Source: Theropithecus gelada (taxonomy: Eukaryota > Chordata > Mammalia > Primates > Cercopithecidae). Taken from it: a stretch of DNA of 64,000 bases. The translations under genes and the position numbers were made by a program. Numbering within the stretch: the stretch's first letter is position 1; each line of letters starts with the position of its first letter. Positions 11,288 through 21,426 of the stretch are shown piece after piece. The notes below the pieces were generated by a model. It worked only from the letters and a program-made list of their open reading frames with translations. It was not told where the DNA came from and made no database searches. Where the stretch lies: positions 17,854,207 to 17,918,206 of the forward strand of contig NC_037668.1 in assembly GCF_003255815.1 (NCBI RefSeq). Direction: 5' to 3'.

Positions 11288-12245
11288 ATGCCCTAACAGG
11301 AGGAGGGGTGCTTTAACAAAAGAAGGGTGTCCTAACAGGAGGAGATATGTTCTAACAGTAAGACATGTGTCCTAAAAGGAGGAGGGGGTGCTTTAACCAG
11401 AGAAGGCATGCCCTAACAGGATGAAGGGGTGCTTTAATGGGAGAAAGTGTGTTCTAACAGGAGAAGGGGGTGTCCTAACAGGAGAAAGTGTGTTCTAACA
11501 GGAGGAGGGGTGTCCTAACATGAGGAGAGGTGCCCTAACAGGAAGAAGGGGTATCCTAATGGGAGGAGGGGTGCCCTAAGATGGGAGAGAGTGTTCTAAC
11601 AGGAGGAGGGGGTGTTCTAACAGGAAAAGGGGGTGCCCTAACAAAAGAATGTGTGCCTTAACAGAAGGAAGGGTGCCCTAACAGTAGGAGTGCCCTAACA
11701 GGGGGAGAGGTGTCCTAACAGGAGGAGGGATTTTCTAACAGGAGGAGTGGGTGCTCTAACAAGAGGAGGGGTGCCCTACAGGGTGAAGGTGGTGCCCTAA
11801 GAGTAGAAGCACTGCCCTAATAGAAGGAGGGATGCCTCCACAGGAAGAGGATTCTCTAAAAAGGAGGAGAGGTGTCATAACAGGAGGAGGGGTGCTCTAA
11901 CAGGAGGAGAGTTGTCATAAAGTTGAAGGTGGTACCCTAAGAGGAGGAGGGGTACCCTAACAGAAGGAGGGCTGTCCTAACATGAGGAGGAATGCCTTAC
12001 CAGGAGGAGGAATGTCCTAACAAGATGAAGGATGCCCTAACAGGAGGAGGGGTGCCCTAACAGGAGTGAGTACTCTAACAGGCGGAGGGTTTCCTAACAG
12101 GAGGCAGGGTGCCTTAAAAGGATGAGGGGTGCCTTAACAGGAGGAGGGGTGCCCTAACAGGATGAGGAGTTCCCCAATAGAAAGAAGGGTGTCACAACAG
12201 GTCAAGGGATGCTCTAACATGAGAAGGGGTGCTCACCTAACAGGG
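11288..12245. repeat. Minisatellite, right half (about 20-bp unit)
   Basis: Same unit as 8038-8983, again about 45-48 copies, ending near 'ctcacctaacagggccctga'. If the THE1 element and one 5-bp duplication are removed, the left and right halves join in phase. Confidence 0.95.
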
Positions 12246-13065
12246 CCCTGAACCTTGGGTGGGAGTTTCCATTGAGAATGTGGAGGTCCCTCGGGCCTAG
12301 CCTGGTGATGAGCTGTAGAAGAGGACATGGCTGTAATAGGAGCAGAGGCTCTGGGTCTGTGGCTGCTTCCTCCCGCCTGTCCTCCAGGACAGGCTTTCAG
12401 TTAGAGAAGGATTTAATTCCAGGGTTGCCTGCCACCTTCTCTGAAACACAGCTGGGAATGCTGGGGTACACTCCTGGTCTGACTCCAAAGCACTACCCCT
12501 GGCTATCCTTAACTGGAGCCCTTGTGCCCGCTCATCCCAGTGCCACTCTGAGTAGAACAGGTAAGCTAGGGTATCATCCACCTACACTGGCACCTACCTC
12601 TCTCTACTGGGGATGAAGGGCTGGCTCAGAGTCTCCAATTCAGGAAAGAGCATTTCTGTGACTCTGGCCTGTATGGTTACCTCATAACTCTCACTTGGAA
12701 GAGTCTGGAAGAAAAGATGAGTCCATGGGACTGGGGTTCCTCTCCCTGAAACCTTGCTGCTGCCAACGAGCTGTGGTCTTGCATCCCTGCAAGGCTTCTT
12801 GGTGGGTGTCTGGGATCGGTCCGTGGCAAGTCCCTATGTCTGGGTCTGTTGGGGCTGTTGCTGTCCTCAAGGTCTTTCTTCTCAAGCTTTGGCCTGTGGT
12901 TATTTTCTTTCAAGGTCTATAGAGAATACATTCATTCATTCAGTGTTGCTGACTACGTACCAAGGCTGTAGGAGCAGGGCCGCACACCTGTCGTCCGGCT
13001 GTATCCCTAGCTCCAGCACGGTGCCTGACTCAAGGTAAGGGCCTTAATAAATGTTTGTTCAAGAA
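12246..13065. other. Intergenic, no gene recognised
   Basis: Moderate-GC sequence with several open frames on both strands (for example 12272-12616), none with a recognisable family, start context or splice structure. The last part (12985-13065) ends in 'aataaatgtttgttcaag', the look of an L2 or MIR 3' end. Confidence 0.4.
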
Positions 13066-13205
13066 GTAGAGAAAGAAGGAAAGCAAAAGAAAAAGAATAG
13101 AAAGGAAAGAAAGAGAGGGAGGCAGGCAAGGTGAGGCGAGGCGAGTTGGGGCGGGGTGGGGTGGAGCGGGGTGGGGCGGGGCGAGGGCGAGGCCAGGCGA
13201 GCCAA
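13066..13205. repeat. GA-rich then G/C-rich low-complexity tract
   Basis: A GAAA/GGAA purine run (13066-13120) passes into repeated GGCGA and GGGGCGGGGTGGG-type blocks (13130-13200) with several CpGs. Runs of four or more G make G-quadruplex formation on the + strand plausible. Confidence 0.85.
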
Positions 13206-13270
13206 CCACAGCACTTCAACGAACAGGAAGGAGGCTGTATCCGCAAGGCCGTCCCCGCAAGGCTCCTCTC

Positions 13271-13283
13271 CGCCCTCTGGTGG
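13271..13283 (-). promoter_or_regulatory. Candidate CTCF binding site
   Basis: The minus strand reads CCACCAGAGGGCG, which fits the CTCF core consensus (CCASYAGRKGGCR) at every position. It lies about 70 bp after the CpG-containing G-rich tract. Occupancy is not known from sequence alone. Confidence 0.6.
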
Positions 13284-14965
13284 TGATTTTGGCTTTCTCT
13301 GTTTGTGAGAACAGAGGTGTGGGTGATCCTTTTCTGGATCCCCTTGAGAACGGAGCTTCGTGGTTCTGTGACAGGGCTGGTGTTCTGAGAGGCTATGAAA
13401 GGAGGAACCAGTCTCCAGCCCTCAGCTTTGTAAGTTCTTCTGTGACTGAGATAGAGGCAGCAAGGTTTCAATGGCTCTTTGGGAGCAGAAAAACCCGTAC
13501 AGAGGTTTAGGGCATAGCCTCAGTCTCTCCCCCTTTCCCAGTCTCTCTCTCCATGATGAAGTGAACATAGGGATCAAGGCTAAATTCTTTTGGAAACTGC
13601 TGACAATGGATGTTTTCCATACCCCACTTCACTTTGTGAATCCCCACAATAGCCGAGTAAGGGGGTGGGGTGCTGTACGCCTGCCTCTCTCACAGGGGGT
13701 GACAGGGACGCTCACCTCCTATAAGAAGCAAAACCAAGGCTCACCTGGAGATTTCCTGGCCCCACCTCCACTCTGCTTGCTCTGTCCAGCCCGCACCACT
13801 CCCTTCTCCCAAACACAGCCCGTGAGCCCCGTATTCTTTCATCCAGAGAGCAGAATCCAAGTTCTGGTCTTTCTTTTACAGGTCTTATTCTGCTCCAAAG
13901 GGGGCCCCCAAGGAGGGGGGTCAAAGTGAAGCTCTGCCTTGTTTCTCTAGGTCCCATTTCACCGGTAACGGCTGAGCTTACTCTGTATTTTGCTTCTCTC
14001 ATTGCACAATGGACCTGCTTTGGGCCAGTCCAATGGGCCAAGTTTGGGCAGACAATGGCAGTCAGCCTTTTGTTTCTGTGTCTTGGGCATGGCCAGACTG
14101 AAGCCAGTCTTGCTTTCTTTGGTTGATGAACCAAATGTAGGAAAACTTCAGAATTGTCCCAGATTCCCAAGAGCACTCACAGGATTTTCCTTTTCCTCGT
14201 TATCGTCTGTTCCTCCTGGATGCCTGTAGGCTTCTTTTATAGACCCCACCTACACTCCTCTATCCTGCCCGAAGTTGACAGTACTTGCTCTTTTCTTAAA
14301 CACATTCCTCATGTGATTTCCTCTCCAGGGCTTCTTGAAGTAGGAAAAAAGAACCTGGGGAATAACCCAAAATCTTGGATCTGCTTCTAATATTTGGGGT
14401 TTCTGAGGACCCTGGAGAACTGGTGGCCTTGTATCCCTAAGGGTCACAGAGGGGACAAGGGCAAAGGGGAGAGGATGAGGATGTGATGGAGGGATTCCCT
14501 TCTGGACAGGAAGGGGTTATTAAAAAGCCTTTCTGGTCCTGGAGTGAGTGAGAGAGAAGGGAGATGAAGATGGATAATGCAAGAGTCAGACATCTGCCAT
14601 GGCTTCTCTCACCCATGGGCCCAAATCAGAAGATGGGGTAAGTGATCAATCAGGCTGAGAAGAAAGCTTAATGCAGTAATCTTGTGACCTGCAACCTCCT
14701 TTGTGCTCTGGAAGGATACCCACATGCTGAGACAGTTCTCCCAAGCTTTCCTGGTACCCATGAAAGTGAAAGAGACCTATAGGTTGCCATCTTCCCATGG
14801 AGGAACTTGTGGTGCTGGCCAGCAAGCCCTCTGGTGTGCAGGCAGTGGGCAGTGGGACAGTTGCCCTACTGGCATGAGCAGAGTGAATGACTCCACAGTT
14901 GAAAGTTGTGGGGGTGGGCTGCTAGGCAGGGTGTCTGGGAGCCATAGCCAGGGCTCACCGAGATC
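13284..14965. other. Intergenic, no gene recognised
   Basis: Moderate GC and apparently not repeat-derived. Open frames of up to 154 codons occur on both strands (13471-13929 plus, 13712-14176 minus) but overlap each other and show no domain, signal peptide or promoter. Confidence 0.4.
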
Positions 14966-15620
14966 TGTGAGAAACAAACTCACCCATCGAAACCCAAAGA
15001 ATGGACTTAGAGTGACAAGAGCGAAACTCCGTCTCAAGAAAAAAAAAAAAAAAAAAAAAAGAATGGACTCAGAAACCTTGAGAACAGTGAAAGTGAGACT
15101 TTTAATGATGGTCTTGCAAGATCTGGTGTCTGATGGGCAGGCACACCCAGCACAGTTACAACAAGCAATTTATCCCCTAGTGCATAGGTCCCTCCTCCGG
15201 TTCCTCATAGGCTGAGTACTATGGGGTCACAGTCTTCCCGGGAATGGACTATCAGTTGTTGGGTTGGGGCTTTAGGTGTTTTCTTTAGGGTTGTCTTTTG
15301 GCATTTTGTTGCAGCCCACAATGCATTGCAATTCTAGTCAGTTCAGTGGCTCCTTAAGGATTTAACTTGTGACCTAAGTAGCTGGGCAAGCTGATAAGAA
15401 CAGACAAAGCAAGCTGTTTTGCAGACTAGTAAACTTTTATCTCAGACTAAACTTCTTTGGTTTGGGTGAGGGCAACTAAGCGGGAGGGAGGGCCCAACAA
15501 ACAGGTGTCAGCCATCAAGCAGGGGCCTAGTATATCCTGTTTTTTCTGTAGTTTGCTGACCTAAGTCAATTTAAGGCACTTTGTCTTGGAAATTGACCAC
15601 TGTATACATTTTTTCCTTCA
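14966..15620 (-). mobile_element. 3' LTR of the HERV-I-like provirus
   Basis: Begins TGTGAGAAAC and ends CCTTCA on the + strand (TG...CA on the sense strand). It is 655 bp long, and removing a 62-bp Alu-tail insertion with its duplication gives 593 bp, the same as the other LTR. A hand alignment shows about 70 differences, near 12 percent. Confidence 0.9.
14997..15073 (+). mobile_element. Minimal Alu-tail insertion with target-site duplication
   Basis: 15012-15058 holds only the last 27 or so bases of an Alu (ending ACTCCGTCTCAAG) plus an A run. A 15-bp duplication, AAGAATGGACT(T/C)AGA, flanks it at 14997-15011 and 15059-15073. The 5' LTR has the uninterrupted site at the same place, which proves the insertion. 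Confidence 0.9.
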
Positions 15621-15643
15621 ATTCCCTCCTCTTTTTCTTTTAC
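15621..15643 (-). other. Polypurine tract of the provirus
   Basis: The + strand is attccctcctctttttcttt, so the sense strand is a purine run directly before the LTR TG. This is where plus-strand DNA synthesis is primed in retroviruses. Confidence 0.8.
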
Positions 15644-17300
15644 CCCTATTGATTCCCTTTTCACATTTATTTTGATGTCCTTTGGTCATTAAATTGTTTT
15701 AACAGCTATTGACTCTATTAGGCAAGAGTAGATTTGATTTAGTTTTTCATAATAGTTGATATGTTATGGGCATTTGTTTATTGATGGTTGTTTTGGTTAA
15801 CTTTTGGGTTAACCCTTTAACACAGGATAATGCAACACCCTACAGCTGTTAGGACTCCAGTTACTATTATAAGAGATGTTAGAATGAAGGTCCACCATTC
15901 CTTTCCGTTTCCTGAACCAACTTTTTAGCCAATCAGTAAATGGTTTATTAATTCTGGCATTTTTCACCAATTCATTGGCTAGAGTTGTTAACCCTTATAA
16001 CTCCTTTGTGATGGTTTCATCTGGGGCAGTTTTATTAGGAATGAAAGTGCAACAATTTCCACTCAGCATGACACATATGCTCCTTTTCTCTGCTAAGATT
16101 ATGTTTAGTGCAAGTCTGTTTTCCCAGGCCATTTGGCTGGTGGCATTTAACTGGCTAGGTACTCTTTTGAGAGCATTTTGAGTATAGTTGATGAATTTTC
16201 ATTGATTATAATAGATGTAATTAATCCAATTTACATTTTTATTAATAGTTGACCACTAGAAGAGTGCTGATTTAAAACCTAGCAGCTATTTAGCTTTGAG
16301 CCTTAAATTCATTAGGTACTCCTTTAGGGACTCCTATTGAGTTAATATAAATGTTGAGATTAAAAGAATTTGTTAGATTTCTCCAACTTCAGTGGCCATG
16401 TGGATTCTCATGGATTTTATGGAATGCCAAGGTGAATAGAATGGCCAGTTGAACTAAGGCACAAGTCCTGATCCAATTGGATGGTAATAGGTCATGGAGG
16501 TTCCTCTTCCCACAATATCAGTAGACATTAGCCCGGGGTATATGAAGAGCTGAGTAGTTGCCATTGACTAGCCAGTAACATTTAGGATGTAGGTGTAAGT
16601 TGAGAGTTCTCCCACGGGCTTATTGAACTCTAGTCCCTGCCTAGAGAGGCAAAAGGAGTATTTTATATTCCCTATGGAGAATGAGGGGATTGCTTTCCTA
16701 CCTCCACAAAGTAGGAAGGACCAATGATAGACTTTTGTATGTCTTATTTTCCCACGCATCCCTGTGCTGGTATAGAGCCAATATGCAGGCATTCCTTTGG
16801 GACTGGTATCCCATCCTAGGGGAGATGGAACTACCTGTGCCTGACACTGCCCAGCAGAGTGGGTGTAACAGTAGCTTTTGTTGAGGGCTAGTACCAAAAA
16901 TTTTACCCATTCAACCCAGGCATTTACATCCCCATATCTGGTCTTAATTTTTAAAGTCTGCCTTAGGTCAATTATTTCAATTATTATTATTTTTTACTCT
17001 ATTAGAGTTATTGCCTGGTGGGTTAAAGGAAATGGTGGGGCCAGAAGTTATAGTAACCCTGAGTGAGCTCAAGGATGAGTTGGTGATTAGCCTGAGAGCT
17101 AACCATCCCACAAGGTCCCTTCCTGAGATATTTACTCCTAATCCATACTTCCAAGGTTCCTGGTCTAGAGTAGCTGGGTTGTTTATTGTGATTAATATAG
17201 GACTGGATTTTAAATTTTCACAGCTACGTTGTGTGGGGCCCTTATATAAATGTATTTTATCCTTTAAGGGTTTGTTTTTGGAAGAATGACTTACCCAGCC
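15640..17300 (-). pseudogene. env remnant of the HERV-I-like provirus
   Basis: Minus-strand fragments in several frames read as envelope. One open stretch, 16897-16568, looks like surface-subunit sequence with Asn-linked glycosylation-type sites. The transmembrane part near 16190-15975 retains the retroviral CX6CC motif at 16075-16049. No continuous frame exists, and stops and frameshifts are many. The gene is dead. Confidence 0.75.
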
Positions 17301-17639
17301 TTGATATTCAGTGGTCCACCAGACCTGATTTCAGCTAGTGCAGGGCTTTTCTGAGAGGGTCTGAAAACGGTTTGTTTCAAGTCATAGATATTTGTTTGCC
17401 TGTGACAACTGTCTTTGGTGTCCTAAATTCCTTCAAGGTAAAACTTGGCAGGCATTAAATTTTACAGTTTGGGGGATGGAGGTCTGAGTTATGTTGACTA
17501 TTAGTTTGATTGGATAATCCCTACTTTCCACCCCTAGGACTGGGCTCCATTCAATACTCAGGTTTCCTTTTACCCCTTGTGCTTAAATTAATCCTAACCA
17601 TATCCATCCCCAATGACAGGGCCCACTTAAAGCTCTCTT

Positions 17640-18697
17640 CTAGGTTTTCCTTAGAGTTAGCTTTAAGGGGTTCTTAGGTGATTTATACAATTCCCATTTG
17701 TCCTTTTCCCTTTTTCTCTTCCTCACTTTTTTTTTTTTTTTAACCAGTCTGTTGAACCAAGTATAACGAGTCCACCCTCGTTCAGCTGTTTCCAAAAGTA
17801 TTTCGGTGGTCTGGAGCACTTGACAGGGACTGTCCCAGCTTGGGTGGAGCTTGTCTTCCTTCCAAGTTTTAATCAGCAACAAGTAGCCAGGCTGGAAGTG
17901 GTGGACTGTGAACTCAGGGGTGGAGTTTGAGTAAGAAGTCCTTTTAACCTAAGAGATGACAGGGTAGAGGATATGGCCAGTATATGATTTTTAAAAAATT
18001 GGTCTTTGGTTTCCATAGTAGGAAGGTTTGTAGCCTTGTTTAAATACAAGAGTCCATACAATAACTCAGAGGGGGACAATCCTAAGTCTTTTCTTGGGGC
18101 TGTCCTAATCGCAGGGAGCATTATTGGGAGACATTTGGTCCAAAGCATTTTAGTTTTTAAGATGAGTTTGGTAATGTGCTTTTTGAGAGTTTGACTTATT
18201 TTCTCTACCTTTCCAGAGGAAGGGGGATGCCAAGGGGTGTGGTAATCCCATCTAATGTGCAAACCTTCCATAATTCTCCTTAGCACCCTTGGGCTAAAGT
18301 GGCTTCCATTGTCAGTATTAATATTTTTTTTTACCAGGCCAAATCTGGGTATAATTTGTTTTAAGGTTATTTTGACCACATTCCTGGCTGTGGCAGTTGG
18401 GAGGGGCAAGGCCTTCACCCAGCTGGAGAGGTGGTCTACTATTACGAGCAGATACTTTAGTCTCCGTGTTTTGGGCATTTCTGTAAAATGTACTTGAATG
18501 CTCTGAAATGGCCTTAACCTAGGAGGTCTTCCTCCAGTAGTCTGTTTTTTGTTTGTTTGTTTTTGTTTTTGTTTTTTAACTACCTTTTTGTTTATTCTCT
18601 GGCAGGTCATACAACCCTCACACACTTGTTTAGCAAGTATGTAAATCTCTATACACCTGTAATTTTTGTGGATTTCATTACACAAGACTTTCCCCAA
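17640..18697 (-). pseudogene. pol remnant: integrase
   Basis: A 274-codon open frame (18697-17873) covers the CX2C half of the zinc motif and the catalytic core. The HX3H half lies in another frame upstream (about 18720-18700), so a frameshift separates them. At the first DDE position there is His (codon 18490-18488) instead of Asp. The second Asp (18313-18311) and the Glu (18205-18203) are kept with normal gammaretroviral spacing (59 and 36 residues). A Lys/Gln/Thr-rich stretch is coded by a (TTTG/TTTTTG) expansion at about 18545-18580. The C-terminal domain continues in a second frame (17882-17640). The protein cannot be active. Confidence 0.85.
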
Positions 18698-19018
18698 TGA
18701 CTTCCCTTATGCAGTATGGACATCAGTTCTCTCATTATGGGTTTGCTTATTATGACTCTCCCATCAGGGAGCACCCACCTTTCATCCTCAGTTTGAGTGC
18801 CCCCCATCTTGCCCAGCTCTTTCTCCTCCTCTTTAGAAAATTGGGGTCTTAATACCACATTAGGGATATCTGGGATTAAGCTACACAGTCTAACTTCTTT
18901 CTTCAGGGACGCTTGCTTAGCAGCTTTACCTGCAAGCCCGTTCTTTACAGCTTCTATAGTGTTTCCTTTCTGATGGCCATTTACATGAACTATGGCTACT
19001 GGAAGCAGGAGGCTTTTT
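18649..19018 (-). pseudogene. pol remnant: RNase H C-terminal part and integrase zinc-binding start
   Basis: The open frame contains an RNase H tail (VNGHQKG motif) and then the linker to integrase, ending with an HX3H motif. It is cut from the N-terminal RNase H part by a LINE-1 insertion at 19032-19868. Confidence 0.75.
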
Positions 19019-19031
19019 AAAACTTGTTTGA
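19019..19031 (+). repeat. Left target-site duplication of the LINE-1 insertion
   Basis: AAAACTTGTTTGA, repeated at 19869-19881. It is preceded by TTTTT, so the site fits the LINE-1 endonuclease preference TT|AAAA. Confidence 0.9.
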
Positions 19032-19868
19032 TGATGAGCATTTTTTCATGTGTCTGTTGGCTGTATGAATGTCTTCTTTTGAGAAATGTCTGTTCATATC
19101 CTCTAGCCATCAGAGAAATGCAAATCAAAACCACAATGAGATACCATCTCACAACAGTTAGAATGGCGATCATTAAAAAGTCAGGAAACAACAGGTGCTG
19201 GAGAGGATGTGGAGAAATAGGAACACTTTTACACTGTTGATGGGATTGTAAACTAGTTCAACCATTATGGAAAACAGTATGGCGATTCCTCAAGGATCTA
19301 GAACTAGATGTACCATATGACCCAGCCATCCCATTACTGGGTATATACCCAAAGGATTATAAATCATGCTGCTATAAAGACACATGCACACATATGTTTA
19401 TTGCGGTACTATTCACAATAGCAAAGACTTGGAATCAACCCAAATGTCCATCAGTGACAGACTGGATTAAGAAAATGTGGCACATATACACCATGGAATA
19501 CTATGCAGCCATAAAAAAGGATGAGTTTGTGTCCTTTGTAGGGACATGGATGCAGCTGGAAACCATCATTCTTAACAAACTATCACAAGAACAGAAAACC
19601 AAACACCGCATGTTCTCACTCATACGTGGGAACTGAACAATGAGATCACTTGGACTCGGGAAGGGGAACATCACACACCGGGGCCTATCATGGGGAGGGG
19701 GGAGGGGGGAGGGATTGCATTGGGAGTTATACCTGATGTAAATGACGAGTTGATGGGTGCTGACGAGTTGATGGCTGCAGCACACCAATATGGCACAAGT
19801 ATACATATGTAACAAACCTGCATGTTATGCACATGTACCCTAAAACACAAAGTATAATAATAAAAAAA
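19032..19868 (+). mobile_element. 5'-inverted (twin-primed) LINE-1 L1PA-type 3' end
   Basis: From about 19032 to 19104 the sequence is LINE-1 ORF2 in antisense. From about 19107 it is the ORF2 end and 3' UTR in sense, ending in an A-rich tail. The inverted piece comes from just upstream of the sense piece in LINE-1 coordinates, which is the mark of twin priming. The ORF2 tail (19394-19636) ends within the element. The G-rich 3' UTR tract lies at about 19693-19712. Confidence 0.92.
19744..19779 (+). repeat. 18-bp tandem duplication in the LINE-1 3' UTR
   Basis: GACGAGTTGATGG(G/C)TGC(T/A) occurs twice head to tail, where LINE-1 normally has one copy. Confidence 0.8.
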
Positions 19869-19881
19869 AAAACTTGTTTGA
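19869..19881 (+). repeat. Right target-site duplication of the LINE-1 insertion
   Basis: AAAACTTGTTTGA directly after the A-rich tail; perfect match to 19019-19031. Confidence 0.9.
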
Positions 19882-19957
19882 CCAGTTCCCCATGTACTAA
19901 TTTTCCCCCTGCTATTTATTAGACCCCATTTTGTCCAGATCTTTCCAAAGATGTGTA

Positions 19958-20240
19958 TTACTCCATAAGCATATTTGGAATTAGTATATATAGTGCCTTT
20001 TTGACTTCTACGAGCTTTAGGGGCCTGGTTAAGAGCATATAATTCACAGGTTTGGGTTGACCAGTTACTGATTTACCGTTTTCACATGAGGATTGTTTGT
20101 TTCTATTAATGACAGCATAGCCATTATGTCTTTTACTGTTTATTACTTTGGATGACCCATTCACAAACAGCCTCGTCCCATCATGTCCTGGAGTTTCTCT
20201 AAGGTCTGGTTTAACTTTAGTTTGACATTCTATGATATTT
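19958..20240 (-). pseudogene. pol remnant: RNase H N-terminal part
   Basis: The minus frame holds the start of the RNase H domain (LFVNGSSKV followed by RHNGYAV). The first catalytic Asp of the family motif is Asn here (20161-20159). The rest of the domain is after the LINE-1. Confidence 0.75.
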
Positions 20241-20861
20241 AACTAGTTATAGTTTGATGCCTCCTCATTCTCGTCTCCTTTCTATAAGAAACTGGCTGGA
20301 TTCAAGCAAGTATCTATCGTTAAATCTATTGGGTTTATCTATTGCTAAGACCAAATTATTATTAGTAGTAGTAATATGAATTTATATTTTAAAATCCGGG
20401 AATTAGTTAACCTTCTTCCAGCTTTTTGATTTAATACATTCCAGACCTGACGTGGGGTGCTTACTACCAGGGCCCCACTGCAGGTCAGCTTCCGAGTTTC
20501 CTCCACCAGCAGGGCTGTGGCTGCTACTGCTTACTTGCACTTTTGTCTCTTTGTCTCCTGTCTTTTATGGCCTCTCTCTCTCTCTTTCTCTTTTCTTTTA
20601 CACTCGTTCTTCCTTTTACATTATCTTTCTCCCCAGATTCACCGTCTGTGTCTTTGATCTGTCTTTTCCTCTCACTTATTTTCTTTTTCTATTGCTTTCT
20701 CTGTCATCCCCTGTTTCCTCTCTCCCTCACACTCAGTTTCTCCTCTTTCTGTCTCTCTCTGGCCCTCTACCTTTGCTGTTTCCTCCCCTTTCTCTTTCTA
20801 ATTTACCTTCTTATTTTTTCTCTTCCTCCCTTCCCAGCAAACAGAATATTTACAATTGATA
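20241..20861 (-). pseudogene. Decayed gag/pol junction with internal deletion
   Basis: The minus strand is strongly purine-rich at about 20560-20840, coding runs of Glu, Arg and Lys in some frames, which could be the charged end of gag. No nucleocapsid, protease or polymerase motif (for example the YxDD box) was found, so a deletion of about 2 kb relative to a full provirus is likely. Confidence 0.5.
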
Positions 20862-21089
20862 TCATCTCAGCCCAAGTATAAAAATTGGTCCTAAAAATTG
20901 ATCTACCTGCTTTGCTAAATCGAGGGGATTTTTAAAGAGTGGCCTTATTTCCTTTTTAAAATTCCTAACCTCAGTACTTGTTAGAGGCACACTCACAAAT
21001 CCAACTTCTTCCTGTCCCATAGGGACGTCTCTAAGAGGGTACATGTTGGACATCTGCTGTTTAGAAGGAATAGGTAAATTCTCAAACAT
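20862..21089 (-). pseudogene. gag remnant: capsid N-terminal part
   Basis: A 75-codon open frame with the gammaretroviral capsid opening (YPLRDVP, then a FVSVPLT-type segment and a DQFLGP motif). Only the front of capsid is present. Confidence 0.75.
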
Positions 21090-21426
21090 TTTAAAATGTT
21101 GTTCCAGTTTTTTTCCTTAAGTTTGGGTAAGGATTTAAGAGAGCATGGGGTTTAGCTCCTTTATGACCCCCAGATTCCTCTTCCTCTTGCCTTCCTGTTG
21201 CCTCCTAATCTCCCTGCCCTCTACTTTATGAGATGTACGGGGCAGGGGGCAAGCACGTTAGGGGATGCCAGGGATTTCATTGGGCGAGGGCTCTTTCTTA
21301 TGCTCTTTTTTTTTTCTTTAAGGGGAATCATGGGGGTTAATTTACTAATCCAACAAAGAGCGTAACCTACCTCCTCTTGTGAGGATGGAGTTTTATTATT
21401 TACATAGAGAATTCAGTTTGGCACAC

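Noticed and set aside
8038..12245. Possible CRISPR-like array
   Set aside because: Units follow each other directly with no unique spacers, units drift in sequence, and the genome is primate. It is a minisatellite.
8038..12245. Interstitial telomere repeat because of CCCTAA
   Set aside because: CCCTAA occurs once per unit of about 20 bp and not in tandem (CCCTAA)n. It is part of a different unit.
13007..14176. Several open frames of 150 or so codons on both strands
   Set aside because: They overlap each other on opposite strands, one covers a G-rich low-complexity tract, and none shows a family, signal peptide or promoter.
20452..20881. Plus-strand frames of 112-135 codons rich in Leu, Ser and Phe
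   Set aside because: They are the complement of a purine-rich part of the retroviral gag region, and the apparent hydrophobic segments follow from CT-rich sequence.
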